Made by a program: the position numbers and the translations under genes. Of a stretch of 49,511 bases of DNA, positions 23,552 through 32,751 are shown piece by piece; position 1 is the stretch's first letter; each line of letters starts with the position of its first letter. The DNA comes from UBA1189 sp045612065 (GTDB lineage: Bacteria; Bacteroidota; Bacteroidia; Bacteroidales; Bacteroidaceae): assembly GCA_045612065.1 (NCBI GenBank), contig JAZKYH010000006.1, positions 1 through 49,511 of the forward strand. Reading direction: 5' to 3'. The notes beneath the pieces were generated by a model. It was not told where the DNA came from. It worked only from the letters and a program-made list of their open reading frames with translations, and ran no database searches.

Positions 23552-24468
23552 GCAAAATTACTACAGCCATAAATTTATTAATGCATAATAGAGGTGCATT
23601 CTTAGCTTCTATTTTGATACATTTGAACTTCTTATTTCCAGATAAGTTATATCTGTCCCTCTTGTTTAGATTCAAAATGGGTTATTGGATGGATTGGAAG
23701 AATCCTAGAACGTTTAATGAGAAATTAAATTGGCTAAAACGATATGATCGTAAGCCTTTATACACAAAGATTGTTGATAAATATTTAGTTAAAGAGTATA
23801 TTAAACACATAATTGGTGAAGAGTATATAATACCAACATTAGGTGTCTGGGATAGACCGGAAGATATTGATTGGGATAGTCTACCTCAAAAGTTTGTACT
23901 TAAAACAAATCACGGCGGCGGAAATGCTGGTGTTATAATCTGTAGAGACAAATCGACAATTGATATAAAAACAATAAAAAAACAATTGTCCAAGGCGATG
24001 AGGCAAAACTTATATATGGAATGTCGTGAATGGCCATATAAAAATATCGATAAGAAAATCATAGCGGAAGAATATTTGGAGGATGCTATTACTAACGAAC
24101 TGCGTGATTATAAATTCTTCTGTTTTAATGGTGAAGTGAAATTTCTTTTTGTTGCAACAGGAAGACAGAAGTACGAAGAACCATTTTTTAACTTTTTTGA
24201 TGCAGATTATAATATCCTTAATATTCAACAAGGACATCCCCAATCAGAGGATATACCATCTAAACCTTTGTGTTTCGATGAAATGAAAATAGTAGCGAGT
24301 AAATTGTCTGAAGGTTTTTCTGAAGTTCGAATAGATTTATATGAAGTAAATGGAAAAGTTTATTTTGGTGAAATGACCTTATTCCATTTTGGAGGAGTTG
24401 TTCCTTTTAATCCCGATGAATGGGACTACAAATTTGGAGAAATGATAAAACTCCCATTTGAAAACTAA
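23548..24468 (+). CDS. ATP-grasp protein, TupA-like
   Basis: 306 residues. DWKNPRTFNEKLNWLKRYDR, VDKYLVKEYI, KFVLKTNHGGGNAGV and IIAEEYLED, followed by a conserved YKFFCFNGEVKF, match the TupA-like ATP-grasp family, named after a teichuronopeptide biosynthesis gene. ATP-grasp enzymes form amide bonds through acyl phosphates. With uronic acids supplied by ugd and the epimerase, an amide-linked amino acid on the polymer is plausible. Many family members in polysaccharide loci remain uncharacterised. It overlaps the CapA-like gene by 4 bases. Confidence 0.85.
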   Translation: MSKITTAINLLMHNRGAFLASILIHLNFLFPDKLYLSLLFRFKMGYWMDWKNPRTFNEKLNWLKRYDRKPLYTKIVDKYLVKEYIKHIIGEEYIIPTLGVWDRPEDIDWDSLPQKFVLKTNHGGGNAGVIICRDKSTIDIKTIKKQLSKAMRQNLYMECREWPYKNIDKKIIAEEYLEDAITNELRDYKFFCFNGEVKFLFVATGRQKYEEPFFNFFDADYNILNIQQGHPQSEDIPSKPLCFDEMKIVASKLSEGFSEVRIDLYEVNGKVYFGEMTLFHFGGVVPFNPDEWDYKFGEMIKLPFEN

Positions 24469-24482
24469 TATATTGGGGTGTA

Positions 24483-25670
24483 ATGCTTAAGCGAATCAAC
24501 CAATGTGATATATATGTAGGTTTGTGGTGTATCTATATGTTACAGGGTGTATTGTATCCACCAGGTATTATTAACCGTTTATTGCAATTGATAATGCTGG
24601 CATGGAGTATGATTGCTGTATGTAGATTTGTGATTCAATCTACCATATATTCGTATTCATCCATCCTTAAGGCAACCTTTCTTTTAATTGTGATGTATAC
24701 GATATATGGTATTATCCATATCATGTTTGATCCTCCAATAAAGGTCCAAGGGCAATATGTGTATCTACAAACGGCATTAAATTCTTTAGCTCCTATCTTT
24801 TTGTTTTATGATTTTACGATAAATGGTAAGTTGACAAGTGATAGGATTCGGATTTATCTTCCAATATTAATTATTACATGTATATTGCTTTATTATAAAA
24901 ATGAAAGCCAATTATTATTACTAAAAAACACAGAAGAGATTACAAATAATATAGGGTATATGTTTGTAACATTAATTCCTTGTCTGTTTTTTTATTCCCA
25001 GAAGCCTGTTTTGCAATATGTTTTGATTGGAGTAATCCTTCTCTATATATTTATGGCTATGAAGAGAGGAGCAATATTGATTGGTGTTGTGAGTACAATG
25101 GTGTTATTATATGCAAACATGAAGAATTCGTCTCGGTGGACAAAAGTCTTTATTATTATGTTGACAATTGTCATTGTAGTTGGCATGAGTGTTTATATCG
25201 GCTATTTGATGAATAATAGTGTCTATTTTATGGCTCGAATAGAGCAGACATTGGAAGGTGATTCAAGTAATAGAGATATTATATATGGAACATTGTGGAA
25301 TACTTTACTTTTTGAGCAGAGTCCTTTCTATTTCTATTTCGGAAGAGGGGCCGACTCTACATTGAGAGTAGCGGGAGCTTTTGCTCACCAGGATTGGTTA
25401 GAAACATTTTGTAATAATGGCCTGTTAGGCGTCATCATTTTGTTTGGCTTCTTTTATACATTTGGTAAGAATGCTTGGAAAAGCCGGAATGTTTTCCCTG
25501 GAATGATGTTTTATGCGTATATTACGCTTTTTATTTGTATTTTTAGTAAAACACTATTTAGTGCCTCGATAAAAGATTTGTATTTATATGAATCGATGTT
25601 AATAGGTTATTTTGCATTTCAACTATATAAATCCGAGCAGGGAGAGATTACGTATGAAACGGACGATTAA
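24483..25670 (+). CDS. Wzy-type O-antigen/capsule polymerase
   Basis: 395 residues with about ten hydrophobic helices and a large polar loop (about residues 250-310) containing RIEQTLEGDSSNRDIIYG and the typical AHQDWLETFCNNGLLG segment of O-antigen ligase/polymerase-like proteins. As the only such protein in the locus it is the likely polymerase of the repeat unit in the periplasm. The start is ATG 24483; the end overlaps the following gene by 17 bases. Confidence 0.85.
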   Translation: MLKRINQCDIYVGLWCIYMLQGVLYPPGIINRLLQLIMLAWSMIAVCRFVIQSTIYSYSSILKATFLLIVMYTIYGIIHIMFDPPIKVQGQYVYLQTALNSLAPIFLFYDFTINGKLTSDRIRIYLPILIITCILLYYKNESQLLLLKNTEEITNNIGYMFVTLIPCLFFYSQKPVLQYVLIGVILLYIFMAMKRGAILIGVVSTMVLLYANMKNSSRWTKVFIIMLTIVIVVGMSVYIGYLMNNSVYFMARIEQTLEGDSSNRDIIYGTLWNTLLFEQSPFYFYFGRGADSTLRVAGAFAHQDWLETFCNNGLLGVIILFGFFYTFGKNAWKSRNVFPGMMFYAYITLFICIFSKTLFSASIKDLYLYESMLIGYFAFQLYKSEQGEITYETDD

Positions 25671-26832
25671 ATCAATAACAGTAGTGGCTGATGATTATCC
25701 AACCAAAGGACATGTGGAATATGTATTTGTCCAGCAATTGGTACACGCAATCATCAATATGGGCATCAAGGTAACCATTGTTGCTCCGCAAAGTATAGTG
25801 CACCATATAGTGCGTTGTAAGAGACCTCTTCCTAAATATAGTAGAGAGATTACAGAGAAAGGAATTGCCTATGATGTTTATAGACCCTATAAGTTGTCAT
25901 TTGGAAACAGAAATCTCTTTAGTCGCTTTACACGGGCTTTTAATAAAAAGGTTATAACATCTATTGTTGATAAAATTGGTAATGAAATCTTATATTCTCA
26001 CTTTTGGGAAAATGCATTACCCATCCATGAATATGCCATAAAGAAAGGGAAGAAACTTTTTGTAGCTTGTGGTGAGGGGGATGATGCTTTGGAGAATATG
26101 GTAAAAACAATCTCAGAAGATTGCAAAGAACGCTTGTCTTCAGCGGTAACAGGTATTATTAGTGTATCTACTGAGAACAAAAGAAAATGTATTGATTTTA
26201 AGCTCTGTGAAAAAGACAATATATCAGTCTTCCCCAACTGTGTAAATACTTCAATCTTTCATAAAACGGATGTCGCAGATTTTAGGAAGAATTTAGGTGC
26301 CAATGACAATGATTTTGTGATAGGTTTCGTAGGAAACTTTATACCTAGAAAAGGACCTGATAGAATAGCTAAAGCTATAACTCAATTAAACGATCCGCAA
26401 ATAAAAGTGATGTTTATTGGAGTGCCATACATGGGATATCCATACGAGTTTGACTGTCCAGGTATAATACATAAGGGGCCATTAGATCATGATTTACTTC
26501 CTCAATATCTAAACTGTGCCGATGTATTTGTTATGCCCACTCAGAAAGAGGGATGTTGCAATGCTATTGTAGAAGCCTTGGCTATAGGATTGCCCGTAAT
26601 CTCTTCTGATGGTGCTTTTAATGATGATATCTTGGATGAGAATAATTCTATTAGAATAAATCCCAATGATGTGGATGCAATTGCTGCAGCCATTAAGAAA
26701 TTAAAAGAGGATTATATCCTAAGAGCTAAAATGGTAGAATACACACTTTCTCGTCATACAGAATACTCTATTGAGGGTAGAGCCAATAGAATCATTGATT
26801 TTATCGAAAGACAGATGTCCAAATCCGAGTGA
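25654..26832 (+). CDS. Family 4 glycosyltransferase
   Basis: 392 residues from MKRTIKSITVVADDYP. An upstream ATG (25612) lies deep inside wzy and adds an unrelated N-terminus. GT-B landmarks: GHVEYVFVQQL near the N-terminus, VFPNCVN, then VIGFVGNFIPRKGPDRI and the C-domain MPTQKEGCCNAIVEALAIG (with the EGxxNxxxEA motif of retaining GT4 enzymes). It transfers a sugar from a nucleotide donor to the growing repeat unit. Confidence 0.92.
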   Translation: MKRTIKSITVVADDYPTKGHVEYVFVQQLVHAIINMGIKVTIVAPQSIVHHIVRCKRPLPKYSREITEKGIAYDVYRPYKLSFGNRNLFSRFTRAFNKKVITSIVDKIGNEILYSHFWENALPIHEYAIKKGKKLFVACGEGDDALENMVKTISEDCKERLSSAVTGIISVSTENKRKCIDFKLCEKDNISVFPNCVNTSIFHKTDVADFRKNLGANDNDFVIGFVGNFIPRKGPDRIAKAITQLNDPQIKVMFIGVPYMGYPYEFDCPGIIHKGPLDHDLLPQYLNCADVFVMPTQKEGCCNAIVEALAIGLPVISSDGAFNDDILDENNSIRINPNDVDAIAAAIKKLKEDYILRAKMVEYTLSRHTEYSIEGRANRIIDFIERQMSKSE

Positions 26833-26858
26833 ATCTGCTCATAAATAATTAGTATATT

Positions 26859-27866
26859 ATGAACATTACTTTCACATTAGATTATGAGTTGTTTCTGAAC
26901 GATATGACAGGAACGGTGGCGAATAGTTTGATAAAGCCAATGCAGGAGATTCAGAAAATCTGTGAGAAACTTGATTTCAGGTTCACAATCTTTGTAGATG
27001 CTGCCTATCTCTATAGGTTAACAGAACTGAAAAATGATTTTCCATCGCTTGAGAAGGATTATAAAACTACGGTGGACAACATCAAGTGGCTTGTAAGCCT
27101 TGGGCACGATATCCAACTACATATCCATCCTCAATGGTACTACTCTAATTATGATGGTAAAGAGTGGACTTTAGATTGGGACCATTATAAGTTGTCAGAT
27201 ATGCCACGTAATTATGCCTTTGAGGTGTTTGGTAAGTCAAAGGACTTACTTGATTCTATCATAGGATATAAAACAACCTTGTTTAGAGCGGGTGGATTCT
27301 CGATACAGGATTTTGACTATACTGCATGTTTTAAGCAATATGGTATCATCGGTGATTCATCGGTATTGCCTGGCGGTAAGGTGAGACAAAAGACTCATTC
27401 GTATGATTATATAAAATCGTCAAGGTGTGTATATAAATTTACAGAAGATATTGACGTTACCCAACAGGAAGGCTCATTCTGGGAGTTCCCAATATCAACA
27501 GCAGGTCCTGTGAATATCATTAAGTATCTGTTTGTAAAGGAACGATGGATGTCTAAAACTGAAAATAGATGGGGCGATGGAGGTGATAAGCCACAGACTT
27601 CATTGAGGGCTAAGATAAAATCTGTAATGTCCTCTTTTGAATGGATTAAATATCCCTATGCTTCAATTGATCATCAGTGTTACTTTTGGCTGGAAGATGT
27701 ATATAAATACTCGAAGAAATTTGGTTGTATGACAGTGTTGGGTCATCCTAAGAACTTTTCACCATCGGCTTTCCCGCATTTGGAGAAGTTTATCATTGAG
27801 AAACGAGCAAATGGTGACAGAATCCTTACTTTGACCGATTGCATAAAAGAAATGAAATCAGAATGA
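26859..27866 (+). CDS. Polysaccharide deacetylase-like protein (CE4/NodB fold)
   Basis: 335 residues. ITFTLDYELF (catalytic-type Asp8), FTIFVDAAYL, HDIQLHIHPQW (metal-binding His pair) and FRAGGFSIQDFD correspond to the NodB-fold motifs, and LGHPKNF near the end carries a His. No signal peptide is present, so it acts in the cytoplasm, perhaps on a sugar of the lipid-linked unit. The classical motif order is partly altered, so deacetylase activity is likely but not certain. Confidence 0.72.
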   Translation: MNITFTLDYELFLNDMTGTVANSLIKPMQEIQKICEKLDFRFTIFVDAAYLYRLTELKNDFPSLEKDYKTTVDNIKWLVSLGHDIQLHIHPQWYYSNYDGKEWTLDWDHYKLSDMPRNYAFEVFGKSKDLLDSIIGYKTTLFRAGGFSIQDFDYTACFKQYGIIGDSSVLPGGKVRQKTHSYDYIKSSRCVYKFTEDIDVTQQEGSFWEFPISTAGPVNIIKYLFVKERWMSKTENRWGDGGDKPQTSLRAKIKSVMSSFEWIKYPYASIDHQCYFWLEDVYKYSKKFGCMTVLGHPKNFSPSAFPHLEKFIIEKRANGDRILTLTDCIKEMKSE

Positions 27867-29020
27867 GAAAGATTATGTTAGTTTTTGGTACTCGTCCCGA
27901 AGCCATCAAGATGGCACCGTTAGTGAAGGAGTTCCAGAAATATCCTGAGCAGTTTGAAACCATTGTATGCGTCACAGGTCAGCATCGCGAGATGTTGGAT
28001 CAGGTGCTTCGTCTTTTCGAGATTCTGCCAGACTATGACCTCAACATCATGAAGCAGGGGCAAGATCTCTATGATGTGACCTCACGCGTGCTCCTTGGCA
28101 TGCGCGACGTGTTGCGCGAGGTACAGCCCGATGTGGTGTTAGTACATGGAGATACCACGACCAGTACCGCAGCGGCACTAGCTGCTTTCTATCAGCAGAT
28201 TCCCGTAGGGCATGTAGAGGCTGGTCTGCGTACACATAACATCTATAGTCCTTGGCCTGAGGAGATGAACCGTCAGATTACGGGGCGTATAGCTACCTAT
28301 AACTTTGCTCCCACACCCCTCAGCCGCCAGAATCTCTTGGAAGAGATGGTGAGTGAGGCGAGCATCTCTGTTACGGGTAACACCGTTATCGATGCCCTCT
28401 ACTGGGTAGTGGATAAGATTAAGCGTGATGAGGCTTTGAGCGAAGAACTCAAAAGCACCCTCGCTACTGCTGGTTACAATGTGGATAGGCTTCAGAATTC
28501 ACAGTCAAGACGTCTTGTCTTGATTACCGGTCATCGCCGAGAAAACTTTGGTGAAGGATTCATCCATATGTGTACGGCTATTAAGGACCTGACTCAGAAG
28601 TATCCCGATGTGGATTTTGTGTACCCGATGCATTTGAATCCCAATGTGCGCAAACCTATTCATGAAGTATTTGGTGAGGATTTGACAGGTATTGGCAATA
28701 TGTTCTTCATCGAACCTCTGGAGTATCTCTCATTCGTGTATTTGATGGAGATGTCCACCATCGTATTGACCGATAGCGGTGGTATTCAGGAAGAGGCTCC
28801 TGGGTTGGGAAAGCCTGTCTTGGTGATGCGTGACACCACCGAACGCCCTGAGGCATTGGAGGCTGGTACGGTGAAGTTGGTGGGCACTGATTATAACAAG
28901 ATCGTATCTGAGGTGTCGGCATTGTTAGATAATCAGGACTATTATGATACGATGAGCAAAGCGGTGAACCCTTATGGGGATGGATTGGCTTGCGGTCGGA
29001 TAGTGGAGAAATTGAGATAG
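27863..29020 (+). CDS. wecB: UDP-N-acetylglucosamine 2-epimerase (non-hydrolysing)
   Basis: 385 residues from MRKIMLVFGTRPEAIK; the ATG overlaps the previous stop (ATGA), which favours it over an earlier start at 27839. HGDTTTSTAAALAAF, HVEAGLRT, the His/Arg block ITGHRRENFG and TDSGGIQEEAP are complete. It converts UDP-GlcNAc to UDP-ManNAc. Base composition is noticeably more GC-rich than the preceding genes, and a degenerate copy of its 3' end lies downstream at 29197, so this gene may have been exchanged by recombination. No ManNAc dehydrogenase (WecC) is seen. Confidence 0.95.
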   Translation: MRKIMLVFGTRPEAIKMAPLVKEFQKYPEQFETIVCVTGQHREMLDQVLRLFEILPDYDLNIMKQGQDLYDVTSRVLLGMRDVLREVQPDVVLVHGDTTTSTAAALAAFYQQIPVGHVEAGLRTHNIYSPWPEEMNRQITGRIATYNFAPTPLSRQNLLEEMVSEASISVTGNTVIDALYWVVDKIKRDEALSEELKSTLATAGYNVDRLQNSQSRRLVLITGHRRENFGEGFIHMCTAIKDLTQKYPDVDFVYPMHLNPNVRKPIHEVFGEDLTGIGNMFFIEPLEYLSFVYLMEMSTIVLTDSGGIQEEAPGLGKPVLVMRDTTERPEALEAGTVKLVGTDYNKIVSEVSALLDNQDYYDTMSKAVNPYGDGLACGRIVEKLR

Positions 29021-29070
29021 TATATAATGTTTTATTAATTTTACTAAGTTTCTTGATGTCACTAACTACC

Positions 29071-29136
29071 GCGCTATACCTCATTAGCTACTGCGGCATG
29101 CCTCGCAAGCTATCGCGGCATAGCTCATTTGCTATC
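29071..29136 (+). repeat. Three imperfect 22-bp tandem repeats
   Basis: Units at 29071-29092, 29093-29114 and 29115-29136 share the pattern GCGGCATRSCTC...GCTATC. The second and third units are closest to each other. They lie in the noncoding gap after wecB; the period is not a multiple of three. Function unknown. Confidence 0.75.
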
Positions 29137-29196
29137 GACAAATGTTATGATTGGGGTATCGATGTTATTGGGTAATCCGTGTTGATGGATGTGATT

Positions 29197-29235
29197 GTGA
29201 ATCCTTGTGGAGATGGATTGGTTTATGGAGGAATT
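29197..29235 (+). pseudogene. Degenerate copy of the 3' end of wecB
   Basis: The first 25 bases match the wecB 3' region at 28964-28988 at 22 positions, and the frame reads V-N-P-C-G-D-G-L-V-Y-G-G-I, against V-N-P-Y-G-D-G-L-A-C-G-R-I in wecB. This is best explained as the leftover of another wecB allele after replacement or recombination. Confidence 0.65.
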
Positions 29236-29263
29236 CTTAACATTAAATCGGATATAATTAGAA

Positions 29264-30325
29264 ATGAAGGTCGGACTCATTTTGCCAGGAACAATATGGT
29301 ATGCTCCCTATGTGCGTATTTATACACGTATTCTTCAAGAGAATAGTGTGGAATATCAAATCATCTCATGGAATAGAGATGGTAAAGATGCAAAGGAGGG
29401 TATACAGTATGATGAGAACATTCATGTAGATAATGGTTCAGCGTCGTTTTCTGCATATCGTCGCTACATAGCTTTCATCAAGAGGATTATTCGTGCGAAT
29501 TGCTTTGATAGATTGATAGTGTTTGGTCCGCAAATGACTTGTCTACTGAGTACCTTCTTGATGAGAAAGTTTAAAGGTAAATTTATTATTGACTATCGGG
29601 ATCTTTCTATAGAGCAGAAACCGGGATTTCGTCAGTTATTTGCATTGATGACCAAAATAAGTTATGCTAATGTTGTGTCATCTCCTGGTTTTATTCGTTG
29701 CTTGCCCAAACGTGATTATTATCTTTCTCACAATTTTGACGTGGATGCAGTGAAGCAGAACATCGGATTGCGTGATACAATGGGGTTTGGCTCTTCTGAT
29801 AATATTGACATTCTTACAATTGGTGGAATCCGAGATTTCTCATCTAATGTCGAGGTCGTAAAGGCTTTAGCTAACGATAGTGCATTCTCACTGCGCTTTA
29901 TCGGTAGTGGTGGTGGGGCAACGCAGTTATCTGCCTACTGTGAAGAACATAAGATTAAAAACGTGAGTTTTAAGGGCTTTTATCAGAAACACGAAGAAGC
30001 AGCATATGTGCGGTCTTCTACTTTCATGAATATATTTTACCCAAGAGTAATAACTCACGATACAGCCCTATCGAACCGATTTTATAATTCGCTGATTTAT
30101 CGCAAACCGATGATTGTTACTAAAGATACAATGCAAGGTGATTATGCGGAGAAATATAATATCGGAGTCGCTTTGGCAGACTGCTCCAATTTGAAGAATG
30201 CGCTTAGGAATTTTATGCTTCAAGATTATAATGCTTACGCTGAGCGTTGCGATAATTTGCTGAAGGAGTTCTTTAATGATCAAGAGCGATTTGAAAGACT
30301 TGTGTGCGATTTTGTTAAAGATTAA
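29264..30325 (+). CDS. Glycosyltransferase, GT4-like (GT-B fold)
   Basis: 353 residues. It begins MKVGLILPGTIWYAPYVRIY and has the two-lobe pattern of GT-B enzymes: N-lobe with IDYRDLSIEQKPGF, C-lobe with ILTIGGIRDFSSNVEVVKAL, LRFIGSGGG and FKGFYQKHEEAAYVRSS. The EXFG-like acceptor motif is weak. It probably adds a sugar to the repeat unit. It stands 243 bases after wecB, across the repeats and the remnant. Confidence 0.8.
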   Translation: MKVGLILPGTIWYAPYVRIYTRILQENSVEYQIISWNRDGKDAKEGIQYDENIHVDNGSASFSAYRRYIAFIKRIIRANCFDRLIVFGPQMTCLLSTFLMRKFKGKFIIDYRDLSIEQKPGFRQLFALMTKISYANVVSSPGFIRCLPKRDYYLSHNFDVDAVKQNIGLRDTMGFGSSDNIDILTIGGIRDFSSNVEVVKALANDSAFSLRFIGSGGGATQLSAYCEEHKIKNVSFKGFYQKHEEAAYVRSSTFMNIFYPRVITHDTALSNRFYNSLIYRKPMIVTKDTMQGDYAEKYNIGVALADCSNLKNALRNFMLQDYNAYAERCDNLLKEFFNDQERFERLVCDFVKD

Positions 30326-30363
30326 TTTTTCAACATATTATTGAACTATAATTGTTTTATATT

Positions 30364-31560
30364 ATGAAAGTTCCATTTTCTCCTCCAGATATGAGTGAGT
30401 TGGAGGTCAATGAGGTATGCGACGCTATTCGTTCTGGATGGATTACTACTGGCCCTCGTACTAAAGAGTTTGAAAAGTTGATTGCAGCCTATTGCCATAC
30501 AGATAGAGCGGTATGTCTTAATTCTGCAACTGCATGTATGGAATTAGTTCTGCGCCTTCTCGAGGTGGGACCTGGAGATGAAGTGATTACCTGCGCTTAT
30601 ACTTATACCGCTACAGCAAGTGTAACTTGTCACGTGGGTGCTAAGGTGGTAATGGTAGATACCGCTCCTGGATCATTTGAGATGGATTACACGAAGTTGG
30701 AGGATGCTATCACAGAGCGCACGAAGGTGATTATTCCTGTAGATTTGGCGGGTATTGTATGCGACTACGACAAAGTGTTTGCTGCCGTAGAGAACAAGCG
30801 TCACTTGTTTCGTCCTGCCAACGACTTGCAGCGTGCCTTTGGGCGTGTAGTTGTAATGGCCGATGCAGCTCATGCTTTCGGTGCACAGCGCAAAGGGATG
30901 ATGTGTGGCGAGATCGCCGATTTTACCAGTTTCTCGTTTCACGCCGTAAAGAACCTGACCACCGCTGAGGGGGGGGCTGTTACATGGCGTAATATCGAGG
31001 GAGTGGACAATGAATGGATATATAAGCAGTTCCAGTTGCTCTCATTGCATGGACAAAACAAGGATGCGTTAGCAAAAACTCAGCTCGGTGCTTGGGAGTA
31101 CGACATCGTGTCGCCTGCCTTTAAGTGTAACATGACAGATATTATGGCTGCTATTGGATTGAAGCAGTTTGAGCGCTATCCGCAGATGTTGGAACGTCGT
31201 CGCGAAATTATTGGTCGTTATAATGAGGGTTTGAAAAATGTGAAGGTTGAGGTCTTAAACCATTACGATGAGCACCATGCATCTAGCGGACACCTATACT
31301 TGGTTCGTTTGATAGGTAAGGATGTGGAGTTCCGTAATGAATTGATTACGGAGATGGCTGAAAAAGGTATTGCTTGTAATGTTCACTATAAGCCATTGCC
31401 TATGATGACTGCTTACAGGAATCTGGGATTTGACATTCAGAACTATCCGAATGCATATAACCAATATAGGAATGAGATAACACTGCCTCTACATACTTGT
31501 TTGACTGACGAGCAAGTGGACTATGTGATTGAAAATTTTGTGGAGATAATAAGTAAGTGA
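30364..31560 (+). CDS. DegT/DnrJ/EryC1/StrS aminotransferase (PglE-like)
   Basis: 398 residues from MKVPFSPPDMSELEV (an ATG four codons earlier is less likely). It is PLP-dependent, with catalytic Lys196 in FSFHAVKNLTTAEGG. The N-terminal GWITTGPRTKEFE and AYTYTATAS blocks are typical of enzymes that aminate UDP-4-keto-6-deoxy sugars. With the PglF/CapD-like dehydratase (35390), the GNAT (31560) and the PglC-like transferase (32158) it makes a bacillosamine-type pathway. Its stop overlaps the next start. Confidence 0.92.
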   Translation: MKVPFSPPDMSELEVNEVCDAIRSGWITTGPRTKEFEKLIAAYCHTDRAVCLNSATACMELVLRLLEVGPGDEVITCAYTYTATASVTCHVGAKVVMVDTAPGSFEMDYTKLEDAITERTKVIIPVDLAGIVCDYDKVFAAVENKRHLFRPANDLQRAFGRVVVMADAAHAFGAQRKGMMCGEIADFTSFSFHAVKNLTTAEGGAVTWRNIEGVDNEWIYKQFQLLSLHGQNKDALAKTQLGAWEYDIVSPAFKCNMTDIMAAIGLKQFERYPQMLERRREIIGRYNEGLKNVKVEVLNHYDEHHASSGHLYLVRLIGKDVEFRNELITEMAEKGIACNVHYKPLPMMTAYRNLGFDIQNYPNAYNQYRNEITLPLHTCLTDEQVDYVIENFVEIISK

Positions 31561-32156
31561 TGGAAATACGCTTAGCAAAAGTTGAGGATGTGCCTCAGAT
31601 TGTGAGAATTCACGAGAATGCCTTTAATGGATTTTTCTTGACAACATTAGGAAGTCGGTTCTTGCAATTTTATTATAATGCATTTGTAAACAGTAAGGAT
31701 GGCATTGTCTTTTGTGCTGTGGAGAATGAGCATATCCTCGGTTTTTCTGCTGCAACAAAGTTGTGTCGTGGATTTAATACGAAATTGATAAAGAATAATG
31801 TTCTCAGTTTTTTTATTCTTGCTGTGAAATTGCTATTCACTCAACCCCGTGCATTAGTCAGATTGGTTAGAAATATCACTAAGAAAAGTGAAGTGATTGT
31901 AGATAATGAAGACTATGCAGAGTTGTACTCCATAGGAGTCTTGTTAGAAACCCAAGGAAAAGGCGTGGGTAAGAAACTGTTATATGCAACAGAATCAGCT
32001 CTAAAGGACGAAGGTGTGGAGAAAGTTTCATTGACGACGGATTACTATAATAATGAATCTGCCATAGCATTTTATCATTCAATGGGATATTCTACCCTAT
32101 ATGAGTTTATTGCATATCCTGATAGAAAGATGTATAGATTAATTAAAAAGTTGTAA
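31560..32156 (+). CDS. GNAT-family N-acetyltransferase, likely sugar-amine acetylation
   Basis: 198 residues from an ATG overlapping the preceding TGA. MEIRLAKVEDVPQIVRIHE starts the GNAT fold, and the acetyl-CoA loop is at IGVLLETQGKGVGKKLL (Q/RxxGxG/A), followed by SLTTDYYNNESAIAFYHSMG. Positioned between the aminotransferase and the PglC-like transferase, it probably acetylates the 4-amino group of the nucleotide sugar, the step done by LbH-type PglD in Campylobacter and by the GNAT PseH in pseudaminate pathways. Confidence 0.88.
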   Translation: MEIRLAKVEDVPQIVRIHENAFNGFFLTTLGSRFLQFYYNAFVNSKDGIVFCAVENEHILGFSAATKLCRGFNTKLIKNNVLSFFILAVKLLFTQPRALVRLVRNITKKSEVIVDNEDYAELYSIGVLLETQGKGVGKKLLYATESALKDEGVEKVSLTTDYYNNESAIAFYHSMGYSTLYEFIAYPDRKMYRLIKKL

Positions 32157-32157
32157 G

Positions 32158-32748
32158 ATGAAACGATTATTTGATATTGTCGCAAGTGGATGCGGACTAA
32201 TTTTGCTTAGTCCTATCTTTCTCGTTCTTGCCATTTGGATAAAATTGGACTCAAAGGGGCCGGTGTTCTATAAACAGTTGCGTGTAGGACATGGAAACAA
32301 GGATTTCTACTTATATAAGTTTCGTAGCATGCGTGTAGGAGCCGATAAGGCTGGGCTGATAACAGTGGGAGGGCGTGACCCTCGTGTGACACGCTCGGGA
32401 TATTATATACGCAAATATAAGTTAGATGAGTTGCCGCAGTTGATAAATGTAATAAAGGGGGATATGAGTCTTGTCGGTCCTCGACCTGAGGTACGTAAGT
32501 ATGTGGATATGTATACTCTCGAGCAGATGCACATACTTGATGTGCGTCCGGGAATTACTGACTTGGCATCTATTCGTTATCGTAATGAGAACGAACTGCT
32601 TGCGAAGGCTGAGAATCCGGATAAGTACTACATAGAAGTAATTATGCAAGATAAATTATGTATAAACCTTGAATATGTGGCCAACCACTCGTTCTGGTAT
32701 GACATTAAATTGATTTTTAGTACATTCTGGGCAATCATTAAAGATTAA
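32158..32748 (+). CDS. Initiating phosphoglycosyltransferase, PglC type
   Basis: 196 residues, the length of monotopic PglC-like enzymes without the extra N-terminal membrane domain of WbaP/WcaJ. It has one membrane segment (FDIVASGCGLILLSPIFLVL), then KGPVFYKQLRVG, FYLYKFRSMR, the DE pair in KLDELPQLINVIKGDMSLVG, and PRPE. It transfers phosphosugar to undecaprenyl phosphate to start the repeat unit. It begins two bases after the acetyltransferase. Confidence 0.94.
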   Translation: MKRLFDIVASGCGLILLSPIFLVLAIWIKLDSKGPVFYKQLRVGHGNKDFYLYKFRSMRVGADKAGLITVGGRDPRVTRSGYYIRKYKLDELPQLINVIKGDMSLVGPRPEVRKYVDMYTLEQMHILDVRPGITDLASIRYRNENELLAKAENPDKYYIEVIMQDKLCINLEYVANHSFWYDIKLIFSTFWAIIKD

Positions 32749-32751
32749 GTG

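Noticed and set aside
29071..29136. CRISPR-like array
   Set aside because: The 22-bp units are directly adjacent with no spacers, only three copies exist, and no cas genes are near.
28990..29175. A 61-codon plus-strand open frame covering the 22-bp repeats after wecB
   Set aside because: It starts inside wecB in another frame, crosses a tandem repeat whose period is not a multiple of three, and resembles no protein.
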